Source of the DNA: an uncultured Streptococcus sp. | GTDB taxonomy: Bacteria; Bacillota; Bacilli; Lactobacillales; Streptococcaceae | NCBI GenBank assembly: GCA_900755085.1 | Contig: CAAEFF010000164.1 | Coordinates: 1 to 27,282 of the forward strand | Reading direction: 5' to 3' | Length of the DNA stretch: 27,282 nucleotides | Part shown: piece by piece, positions 7,659-13,721 of the stretch | Layout of the letters: the number at the start of each line of letters is the position of its first letter | How positions within the stretch are numbered: position 1 is the first letter of the stretch | Translations under genes and position numbers: made by a program | The notes under the pieces: generated by a model | Told to the model about the DNA's origin: nothing | Database searches by the model: none | Seen by the model: only the letters and a program-made list of their open reading frames with translations

Positions 7659-8428
7659 AAAAAGTATCTCATTTCTATCTAGGATTTGTCTTTCTCATCC
7701 TTTATCTCCCGATCTTTTATTTGATCTTTTATGCCTTCAATGAAGGGGGAGATATGAATGCCTTCACTGGCTTTACCATGGAGCATTTCAAAGAGTTATT
7801 CGCAGATACTCGCTTGATGCTGATTCTGACAGAGACCTTCTTTTTAGCTTTCTTATCCGCCCTAATTGCGACAGTGATCGGGACCTTTGGAGCGATTTAT
7901 ATCTATCAATCCAAGAAAAAATTAGAAGGACCTTTGCTTTCCATCAACAACATCCTCATGGTAGCGCCAGACGTTATGATTGGGGCCAGCTTCTTGATTC
8001 TCTTTACCACGGTCAAGTACCAGCTAGGCTTCTTATCGGTCCTTGCGAGCCACGTGGCCTTCTCGATTCCGATTGTGGTCTTGATGGTCTTGCCACGGCT
8101 TAAGGAAATGAACCGGGATATGGTCCATGCTGCTTATGATTTAGGGGCTACTCAGATTCAGATGCTCAAAGAGATCATGATGCCATATTTAACACCAGCC
8201 ATTATTGCCGGTTACTTTATGGCCTTTACCTATTCTCTAGATGATTTCGCCGTGACCTTCTTTGTAACTGGTAATGGCTTTAGCACCTTGTCTGTAGAGA
8301 TCTACTCTCGTGCTCGTCAAGGGATCTCCCTTAGCATCAATGCCTTGTCAGCCCTTGTCTTTCTCTTTAGTGTGCTCTTGGTTATTGGTTATTACTTTAT
8401 CACCCGTGAAAAGGAGGAAACAGCATGA
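7655..8428 (+). CDS. potC: spermidine/putrescine ABC transporter permease
   Basis: The 257-aa second permease subunit also has about six membrane segments, with an N-terminal FYLGFVFLILYLPIFYLIFYAF. The cytoplasmic EAA-type loop reads VHAAYDLGATQIQMLKEIMM. The start ATG at 7655 overlaps the potB stop (ATGA) and follows GAAAGGAGAG. The 3' end overlaps potD by another ATGA. It forms the membrane channel with PotB. Confidence 0.95.
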   Translation: MKKVSHFYLGFVFLILYLPIFYLIFYAFNEGGDMNAFTGFTMEHFKELFADTRLMLILTETFFLAFLSALIATVIGTFGAIYIYQSKKKLEGPLLSINNILMVAPDVMIGASFLILFTTVKYQLGFLSVLASHVAFSIPIVVLMVLPRLKEMNRDMVHAAYDLGATQIQMLKEIMMPYLTPAIIAGYFMAFTYSLDDFAVTFFVTGNGFSTLSVEIYSRARQGISLSINALSALVFLFSVLLVIGYYFITREKEETA

Positions 8429-9495
8429 AAAAACTCTATTCATTCCTAACAGGAATTGTCATGGTGATCTTGATCCTCTGGGGAATTAGCCATCAGATCG
8501 AAGCCAGCATGAATACAAAGAATAGCGACAAGCTAGTCATCTACAACTGGGGAGATTATATCGATCCAGAGTTGCTCAAGGAATTTACCAAAGAGACGGG
8601 AATTCAGGTACAGTATGATACCTTTGATTCCAACGAAGCCATGTACACCAAGATCAAGCAAGGGGGAACCACCTACGATATTGCCATTCCGAGTGAATAC
8701 ATGATTGCTAAGATGATGGATGAACACCTGATTGAAAAATTGGATCAATCAAAGATCAAGGGGATGGAACACATTGATCCAAGGCTCTTGAATCAATCAT
8801 TTGACCCAGGAAATCAATATTCCGTTCCTTATTTCTGGGGGACTTTGGGAATTATCTACAATACCAAGATGGTCAAAGAAGCTCCAGAACACTGGTCAGA
8901 TCTTTGGCGTGAAGAATATCGAAACGACATCATGATGTATGATGGTGCGCGTGAGATGATGGGAATTGGGCTCAATACCTTAGGCTATAGCCTCAATGAA
9001 AAGGATCCAAAGAAATTGCAAGAAGCAGTGGATAAACTCTACACCTTGACGCCAAATATCAAAGCTTTGGTGGCTGATGAGATGAAGGGCTATATGATCC
9101 AAAACAATGCTGCTATTGGGGTGACCTTCTCAGGAGAAGCTAGCCAAATGTTGGATGCCAATAAGGATCTTCGCTATGTCGTACCAACTGAAGCCAGCAA
9201 CCTCTGGTTTGATAACATTGTCATTCCAAAAACGGTGAAGAATAAAGAAGCAGCATATGCCTTTATTAATTTCATGCTTCGCCCAAAAAATGCCTTGAAA
9301 AATGCTCTTTATGTTGGCTACTCAACGCCAAATAAAGAAGCCAAAGCCATGTTGCCTGAGGATGTCCGAAATGATCAAGCCTTTTATCCAAGCGATGAAA
9401 CGCTAAAACATTTGGAAGTCTACCAACAACTTGGGAAAAAATGGCTCGGCATCTATAACGATCTTTACTTACAAGTAAAGATGTACCGGAAATAA
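8425..9495 (+). CDS. potD: spermidine/putrescine-binding protein
   Basis: This 356-aa extracytoplasmic solute-binding protein delivers polyamines to PotBC. The N-terminus is a basic and hydrophobic signal segment (residues 1-24, FLTGIVMVILILWGI). It has no lipobox cysteine, so the protein is either cleaved or remains membrane-anchored rather than being a lipoprotein. The mature start KLVIYNWGDYIDPELL is the family hallmark. Polyamine-site segments such as FDSNEAMYTKIKQGG, PYFWGTLGIIYN and EASNLWFDNIVIPK are in place. It overlaps potC by 4 nt, ends the operon and is followed immediately by a terminator. PotD is a known surface antigen and virulence factor in pneumococcus. Confidence 0.95.
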   Translation: MKKLYSFLTGIVMVILILWGISHQIEASMNTKNSDKLVIYNWGDYIDPELLKEFTKETGIQVQYDTFDSNEAMYTKIKQGGTTYDIAIPSEYMIAKMMDEHLIEKLDQSKIKGMEHIDPRLLNQSFDPGNQYSVPYFWGTLGIIYNTKMVKEAPEHWSDLWREEYRNDIMMYDGAREMMGIGLNTLGYSLNEKDPKKLQEAVDKLYTLTPNIKALVADEMKGYMIQNNAAIGVTFSGEASQMLDANKDLRYVVPTEASNLWFDNIVIPKTVKNKEAAYAFINFMLRPKNALKNALYVGYSTPNKEAKAMLPEDVRNDQAFYPSDETLKHLEVYQQLGKKWLGIYNDLYLQVKMYRK

Positions 9496-9498
9496 ACC

Positions 9499-9524
9499 AA
9501 AAAAGGACCTTCGGGTTCTTTTTT
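9499..9524 (+). terminator. terminator of the pot operon
   Basis: An A-rich arm ending GGACC (to 9509) and the arm GGTTC followed by six T (9514-9524) close a TTCG tetraloop. It lies 3 nt after the potD stop. Confidence 0.9.
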
Positions 9525-9546
9525 GATTTAAGATAAACTCCTCTTA

Positions 9547-9848
9547 GAAACTTTCCTTAAGTGAGTACGGACGTCAGCGAACTTCGAAGAAGTTCCATGA
9601 CTTATCAAAGATACAAAGGGTGTTCGCGGATAAAGTCAAAATAGGAAGTTTGACGCAGAATCTTTTGATTCTAGGAAAACTTATCATTTTGACACAATCC
9701 GCAGCCCGTGTTCAATTAGTTCTGGCCCCCTTTGCTTTTTAATTTTTAGGCTCAGGCTAAAACAGTTTCCCAAACTGTTTTACTCCCAAAGCTCCCGAGT
9801 GCCTGAAACAAATGTGTTTCAGGCACCTATCTCACAGCGGAAAGTTTC
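9547..9848. mobile_element. 302-bp MITE-like palindromic element with terminal inverted repeats
   Basis: The stretch is bounded by perfect inverted ends, GAAACTTTCC (9547-9556) and GGAAAGTTTC (9839-9848). A second inverted pair, GTGAG (9561-9565) and CTCAC (9831-9835), sits 3-4 nt inside them. Within it are four more palindromes. These are GAACTTC/GAAGTTC (9579-9595); a long imperfect hairpin 9626-9702 (GCGGAT/ATCCGC, GTCAAAAT/ATTTTGAC, AGAATC/GATTCT); AAAACAGTTT/AAACTGTTTT (9759-9781); and GTGCCTGAAACA/TGTTTCAGGCAC (9799-9826). No plausible gene is inside. The flanks (TA and AT) suggest at most a 2-bp target duplication. I could not check whether other copies exist. It could instead be a structured RNA locus. 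Confidence 0.6.
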
Positions 9849-9998
9849 ATTATATATTTAGATGCTCTACAAAAATACAACATTTGAATTTTTAGCATCA
9901 CTTAGCTGTTATTTGTAAAAAAGGATTATCTATATTCTAGCAAAACACCTCAAGCTCTTTTATGATTGTTGCATAAAGTCTCTAACTAGTGACTTAGA

Positions 9999-10026
9999 TT
10001 GAGATTCAAATGAAAGATGCTATAAT
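9999..10026 (+). promoter_or_regulatory. promoter P1 of the immunity-like array
   Basis: A TTGAGA -35 (9999-10004) is followed after 16 nt by an extended -10 TGCTATAAT (hexamer 10021-10026). A near copy of this promoter is found at 13100-13127. The sequence between the MITE-like element and P1 holds one A/T-rich hairpin (9861-9899, GATGCT/AGCATC closing AAAAAT/ATTTTT) and nothing else I can name. Confidence 0.75.
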
Positions 10027-10082
10027 AGTAAAGAAAGTGACTGGCCCATTCAGTCATGAAATGATTGATAGGAGAAAAAGAA

Positions 10083-10526
10083 ATGAAAAGAAGAGTGGAA
10101 TTAGTTTTGGTCCTCCTGTTACCGATCCTAGGCCTTGTTTTTCTAGGAGGAAAAATCATGACCCTGACCAAAAGGCCGGAGCAGAAGATAACAAGCACTT
10201 CTTCAAAGAAAGTTGTACAAAAATCAAAAGAAGAAATAAAAAAAGAGCAAATCGCTTTTCTCAAGGAACATGAGCGAGAAATCGTCGATTATGTGAAAGC
10301 GCAAAGTCCAAAAGTTGAATCCGTACAGATTGATTGGGATGAGACTCAGATGAGTGATGGTGGTATGTTTAATCCAGAGTACTATATGAATGTTTATGGT
10401 CGCATAAATAACAATGAGAATTCTGGTTGGGGAGTGGATATCCCACTGGAAAATAATGAAAAAGTGAATTTAAGTGAGATGTTTATCGGTTCAGATATTA
10501 GAATTAATGGTAAACCTATTTCTTAA
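10083..10526 (+). CDS. array member 1: membrane-anchored immunity-like protein
   Basis: The 147-aa product has one N-terminal membrane segment (VLVLLLPILGLVFLGG, residues 8-23) and no lipobox cysteine, so it is probably a single-pass anchored protein with an extracellular domain. After a Ser/Lys linker comes the shared family domain: an EEIKKEQIAFLKEHEREIV helix, VESVQIDWDETQMSDGG, YYMNVYGRIN and NSGWGVDIP. It ends GSDIRINGKPIS. The start ATG at 10083 has AGGAG 7 nt upstream; an upstream in-frame ATG at 10065 is less well placed. Function is inferred only from position: it heads the paralogous array before the lipase toxin. The family domain may relate to DUF1310-type proteins, which I cannot confirm. 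Confidence 0.75.
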   Translation: MKRRVELVLVLLLPILGLVFLGGKIMTLTKRPEQKITSTSSKKVVQKSKEEIKKEQIAFLKEHEREIVDYVKAQSPKVESVQIDWDETQMSDGGMFNPEYYMNVYGRINNNENSGWGVDIPLENNEKVNLSEMFIGSDIRINGKPIS

Positions 10527-10540
10527 TGAAATATAAAGTT

Positions 10541-11051
10541 TTTTGAAAATGAACTAATTTAGAGAAAGATACCTCATGAAAAAACATACGATATTTAAAC
10601 TAATGACTACGTTGGCAATCCTTGTGGCCATGGAAGGTTGTGTTGGAAAACCAAAAGATCAAACAAAAGAATCTCAAACGGTTGCTTCTTCATCAACCAA
10701 AGAAGACAAAGAAGTGATCAAACAAAAACAGCTTGCCTATTTGAAAGAGCATGAGCAAGAAATCGTCGATTTTGTCAAAGCTCAAAATTCAAAAGTGGAA
10801 TCCGTACAGATCGATTGGGATCAGATGCAATGGAGTGATGGTGGTCTCACAACCCCCAAATATTATATAAATGTTTTTGGTGGCATTAATCATATTGACG
10901 ATTCTGGTTGGGGAATAGATATTCCAATTAATAATGATCAGTCAATTGAAATGCGAGAAATGTTTATGCTCCATGACCTACGATTGGCGGAAAGCCTATT
11001 TCCTAATCAAGTACAATGCATTTTGAAAATGAACTGTTTTAGAGAAAGATA
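10541..11051 (+). repeat. intergenic direct repeat marking a 480-bp tandem duplication
   Basis: The gap before array gene 2 (10541-10570) and the gap before array gene 3 (11021-11050) share TTTTGAAAATGAACT, a 5-nt variable part, and AGAGAAAGAT at a fixed offset of 480 bp. The similarity runs upstream into the gene ends (AAACCTATTTCT/AAGCCTATTTCC). The shared block supplies the AGAGAAAGAT ribosome-binding region of the next gene, showing that gene plus spacer was copied as a unit. Confidence 0.8.
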
Positions 11052-11052
11052 G
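10576..11052 (+). CDS. array member 2: immunity-like lipoprotein with frameshifted C-terminus
   Basis: The 158-aa product begins with a lipoprotein-type signal (KLMTTLAILVAMEGC, Cys22). The lipobox is slightly atypical (M-E-G-C). The usual Ser/Thr linker, the KEDKEVIKQKQLAYLKEHEQEIV helix and the domain SVQIDWDQMQWSDGGLTTP...VFGGIN...SGWGIDIP follow. The final 20 or so residues (LAESLFPNQVQC onward) do not match any paralog. One base added near 10980 would restore the ending IGGKPIS and a stop at 11004-11006, where the paralogs end. A single-base deletion has therefore replaced the last few residues with an out-of-frame tail. The core domain is intact, so the protein may still work. Confidence 0.7.
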   Translation: MKKHTIFKLMTTLAILVAMEGCVGKPKDQTKESQTVASSSTKEDKEVIKQKQLAYLKEHEQEIVDFVKAQNSKVESVQIDWDQMQWSDGGLTTPKYYINVFGGINHIDDSGWGIDIPINNDQSIEMREMFMLHDLRLAESLFPNQVQCILKMNCFRER

Positions 11053-11055
11053 AAT

Positions 11056-11493
11056 ATGATAAAACAAACGGCGTTTAAATTAATCACTATATTAGCTCTC
11101 CTTGCAAGTATAGGAGGATGTACCATAAATTCAAAAGAGCAAACAAAACAAGCACCAATTGCAACCTCTTCGACAAGCAGAGAGGACAAAGAAGCGATAA
11201 ATAAAAAACAAATCGCTTATCTCAAAGATCACGAGCAAGAAATAGTCGATTTTGTAAAGTCAAAAAATTCTAAAATAGAATCTGTTCAGGTTAATTGGAG
11301 GGATATTCGATGGGGCGAAGCAGGCAACGGAACTCCTCAAGGAGGTGGCGAAATCATCGAGTTGTATGGTGGTTTTAATCATATTGAAAATTCTGGTTGG
11401 AATGTCACGATTGAGATTGTTAATGAAATGCCTGATCTAAAAACCATGATGTTAAGCAATGGTTTTGGTGTTGGAGGAGAAGTATTTGAGTAA
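11056..11493 (+). CDS. array member 3: immunity-like lipoprotein
   Basis: The 145-aa product has a clear lipoprotein signal (LITILALLASIGGC, Cys22), a Ser/Thr linker, the EDKEAINKKQIAYLKDHEQEIV helix and a variant domain. In place of WSDGGLTTPEYY it has WGEAGNGTPQGGGEIIELY, followed by GGFNHIENSGWNVTIEI. This NGTPQGG subtype is shared with members 4 and 5. It is expected to be tethered to the outer face of the membrane. The last codons overlap TTGAGTAATTGG, which equals the first four codons of the downstream toxin gene. Specific target unknown. Confidence 0.75.
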   Translation: MIKQTAFKLITILALLASIGGCTINSKEQTKQAPIATSSTSREDKEAINKKQIAYLKDHEQEIVDFVKSKNSKIESVQVNWRDIRWGEAGNGTPQGGGEIIELYGGFNHIENSGWNVTIEIVNEMPDLKTMMLSNGFGVGGEVFE

Positions 11494-11515
11494 TTGGGAC
11501 AAGGAAAAGCTATGA
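11486..11515 (+). repeat. fossil of the toxin gene start behind array member 3
   Basis: TTGAGTAATTGG at 11486-11497 is identical to the first 12 nt of the lipase toxin gene (13714-13725) and overlaps the end of array gene 3 in the same register. It reads M-S-N-W-D-K-E-K-L and stops at TGA 11513-11515, sharing ATGA with array gene 4. A short translated coupler is possible, but the simplest reading is a remnant of a former toxin gene junction. Confidence 0.7.
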
Positions 11516-11949
11516 GATTAGAAACAAGACAAATCGTAGTAACAGTTGTTGCCATTGCTGGTTTTTTAAGCCTTGGAGGGTGTGTTGGGAAGCTAAAAGA
11601 ACAGACGAAGCCAATAAATTACATCGCTTCTTCGTCAACCAAGGAAGACAAAGAAGCCATTAAACAAAAACAGCTCGCTTATCTCAAGGGACACGAGCAA
11701 GAAATGACTGCCTATGTGAAAGCACATAATGCCAACATTCATCAGGTGTCTTATGACTGGGACAGTATTAAAACAGTTGTAGGAGGTAATGGAACACCTC
11801 AGGGAGGTGACGAAATACTATTAGTTTATGGTTATGCCAATGGAAGTGATCTAACAAATTTTAGTCTGAATTTTACGTTAGACGAAAATAGGATGCCAAA
11901 AATAGATTCAATTGGTTCAGACAATTTGTATCGAGTAGAAAAAAATTGA
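11512..11949 (+). CDS. array member 4: divergent immunity-like lipoprotein
   Basis: The 145-aa product starts at the ATG 11512, with AAGGAAA 5 nt or so upstream; a TTG at 11494 is also in frame but poorly supported. The signal ends in GFLSLGGC (Cys24). The helix KEDKEAIKQKQLAYLKGHEQEM is conserved. The domain is the most diverged of the set: HQVSYDWDSIKTVVGGNGTPQGGDEILLVYGY, then FSLNFTLDENRMP and an unrelated last segment DNLYRVEKN. It may protect against a different toxin variant. Its resemblance to DUF1310-type proteins (a DYDSI...GG pattern) is the strongest in the array, but this is a guess. Confidence 0.72.
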   Translation: MRLETRQIVVTVVAIAGFLSLGGCVGKLKEQTKPINYIASSSTKEDKEAIKQKQLAYLKGHEQEMTAYVKAHNANIHQVSYDWDSIKTVVGGNGTPQGGDEILLVYGYANGSDLTNFSLNFTLDENRMPKIDSIGSDNLYRVEKN

Positions 11950-12006
11950 TTCGTCCGTTAGACAATTAGAGATGCAATAGAGGAATCACCGTTAAACGAA
12001 AAAATT

Positions 12007-12450
12007 ATGAAAAAACAAATAAAAAATCTGGCGATCACACTTGCTTTCATTTCAACACTTTGATGTCTAGTAGGATGTGTGAAGCAAGACCGTGAAAAGA
12101 GCAGACAAGAGAAAATTGTCGCATCCTCATCAATCAAAGAAGACAAAAAAGCCATTAAACAAAAACAACTTGCTCATCTCAAAGAGCATGAGCAAGAAAT
12201 CGTCGATTTTGTGAAAGCCCAAAATCCGAAAGTCGAATCCGTGCAGATTAATTGGGATGAAACTGAGTGGGGCGTGGCAGGAAATGGAACACCTCAAGGT
12301 GGTGACGAAATGATTCTCATTTTTGGAGGGTTTAATCAAAATCCTGAATCCAGTTGGCGAGTTGATGTGGCTGTGGAAGATGGCAAAATTAATTTAAAGA
12401 CGATGTCTTTGGGCCAATACTTAAGGATGGGTGGAAGAATTTTCGAATAA
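12007..12450 (+). pseudogene. array member 5: immunity-like lipoprotein broken by TGA in the signal peptide
   Basis: An ATG at 12007 opens a normal lipoprotein signal, MKKQIKNLAITLAFISTL, which hits TGA at 12061-12063. It then resumes in the same frame with CLVGC (lipobox) and the full family domain to 12450. The rest is intact: EDKKAIKQKQLAHLKEHEQE, VESVQINWDETEWGVAGNG, TPQGGDEMILIFGGFN and SSWRVDVAVED. A GTG at 12079 could restart translation, but the 123-aa product would lack the whole signal and the lipidated cysteine, so it would stay in the cytoplasm. It belongs to the NGTPQGG subtype. Read-through or a sequencing error are the alternatives. Confidence 0.8.
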
Positions 12451-12496
12451 ATTAGTTGATAGATCAATTCGAAGTGTGTAGATTGGAGAGAATTGA

Positions 12497-12939
12497 ATGA
12501 AGAGACAAATGGAACTATTTTTGATCATTTGTTACCGATACTAGGACTCGTTTTTCTTGGAGGAAAAATCATGACCATGACCAAAAGACCCGAACCGAAG
12601 GTAACGGCCTCATCCTCAAAGAAAGTTGTACAAAAAACAGAAGAAGAGATAAAAAAAGAACAACTGGACTACCTAAAAAAACACGAACAGAAGGTTGTTG
12701 ATTTAGTCAAAGCACAAAATTCAAAAGTCGAATCCGTTCAGATTGTTTGGGATCATATACAATGGAGTGATGGTGGACTGACAACTCCTGAATATTATAT
12801 GAATGTTTATGGAGGTATAAATCATATTGAAGAATCGAGTTGGGGAGTAGATATCCCAATTAATGAGGACAATACATTAAATTTAGATGAGATGTATATA
12901 GGATCCGACATTAGAATAGGGGGGAGATTATTTGAGTAA
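12497..12939 (+). pseudogene. array member 6: mosaic immunity-like gene with N-terminal frameshift
   Basis: Aligned to member 1, the ATG at 12497 begins M-K-R-Q-M-E-L-F-L-I-I. One base is missing before TGTTACCG (about 12529), and the frame changes into LLPILGLVFLGGKIMTMTKRPEPK, the member-1 type anchor. From about 12655 to the end the sequence is nearly identical to member 7. It is therefore a chimera of a member-1 N-terminus and a member-7 domain. An alternative TTG start at 12493 (after GGAGAG) gives an uninterrupted 148-aa reading frame with a different first stretch and a shortened hydrophobic segment, so some expression cannot be ruled out. The domain GGLTTPEYYMNVYGGINHI is intact. Confidence 0.7.
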
Positions 12940-12953
12940 TTGGAACTTAAAAT
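12655..12953 (+). repeat. near-identical 299-bp copy of 13437-13735 (offset 782 bp)
   Basis: The second half of array gene 6 and the first codons after it match the second half of array gene 7 plus the toxin start, with few substitutions. Identity stops after TTGAGTAATTGG and the following A-rich bases. It marks a recent duplication or gene conversion whose right breakpoint lies inside the toxin gene. Confidence 0.85.
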
Positions 12954-12955
12954 GA
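12932..12955 (+). repeat. fossil of the toxin gene start behind array member 6
   Basis: TTG at 12932 reads M-S-N-W-N-L-K and stops at TGA 12953-12955. The real toxin begins M-S-N-W-N-L-K-S-F-D. The overlap with the array gene stop is the same as at the genuine immunity-toxin junction. From here to 13280 there is no gene; the stretch contains only promoter P2 and AT-rich sequence without other recognisable structure. Confidence 0.8.
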
Positions 12956-13099
12956 TAGGAAAAAACCGTGTTATGTGTAAGGAATAGACCAATAGTGCAA
13001 ACTGTCACTTACATCATAGCTTTTTAATTTATAACTTTGATGATTAAAGGTAAAGAATTAATAAACTCAAATTTAAAAAGCTCTATCTAGTGAGATAAC

Positions 13100-13127
13100 T
13101 TGATTTTCAAACTATAAATGCTATAAT
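13100..13127 (+). promoter_or_regulatory. promoter P2 of immunity gene 7-toxin-helper operon
   Basis: TTGATT (13100-13105), a 16-nt spacer, and an extended -10 TGCTATAAT (hexamer 13122-13127). The surrounding bases (CTCTATCTAGTGA, TTTTCAAA) resemble those around P1, so the two promoters are paralogous. P2 would let gene 7 and the toxin be transcribed independently of the array. Confidence 0.75.
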
Positions 13128-13280
13128 AATTGAGATAACATTTATCTAGTTTCCAATCTTAGAATAGAAATTAGCAAATAATAGTATGAGTTGAGAGAAT
13201 GACCATTACAATGATCTTGTTAAGAGAAATAACAGGTGGAAATTTTAGAGAATAAACTGTACAGAATGATAGGAGGACTC

Positions 13281-13721
13281 ATGAAAAATCGAAAAATCAT
13301 GATAATAGTTGCTTCAATTGCAGTATTGTTAAGTATAGGAGGATGTACCGTGAAACAGAAAGAAGATACAAAACAAGGAAAAACGATTGCTGCTTCATCT
13401 GCGAAAGATCTGAAGGAAGATAAGGAAGCTATAAAGAAAAAACAACTGGACTACCTAAAAGAACACGAACAGAAGGTTATTAATTTAGTCAAAGCACAAA
13501 ATTCAAAAGTTGAATCCGTTCAGATTGATTGGGATCATACACAATGGGGTGATGGTGGACTGACAACTCCTGAATATTATATGAGTGTTTATGGACGTAT
13601 AAATCATATTGAAGAATCGGGTTGGGGAGTAGATATCCCAATTAATGAGGACAATACATTGAATCTAGATGAGATGTATATAGGATCCGACATTAATATA
13701 GGAGGAAGATTATTTGAGTAA
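13281..13721 (+). CDS. array member 7: probable cognate immunity lipoprotein of the lipase toxin
   Basis: The 146-aa lipoprotein starts at the ATG 13281, with AGGAGG at 13271-13276. Its signal ends VLLSIGGC (Cys23), followed by a Ser/Lys-rich linker and the family domain: EDKEAIKKKQLDYLKEHEQKV, VESVQIDWDHTQWGDGG, LTTPEYYMSVYGRINHI, SGWGVDIPINEDN. Its last 8 nt overlap the toxin TTG start, so the two are translationally coupled, as expected for a toxin and its protector. Lipid-anchored on the outer membrane face, it would be placed to block a phospholipase arriving from a neighbouring cell. Cognate pairing is inferred from position, from the S. aureus TslA/TilA precedent and from the intact reading frame. 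Confidence 0.8.
   Translation: MKNRKIMIIVASIAVLLSIGGCTVKQKEDTKQGKTIAASSAKDLKEDKEAIKKKQLDYLKEHEQKVINLVKAQNSKVESVQIDWDHTQWGDGGLTTPEYYMSVYGRINHIEESGWGVDIPINEDNTLNLDEMYIGSDINIGGRLFE

Noticed and set aside
10083..13721. The seven repeats as a CRISPR or simple tandem repeat array
   Set aside because: The repeats are about 480-bp coding units with diverging sequence, signal peptides and ribosome binding sites, not short identical repeats with spacers.
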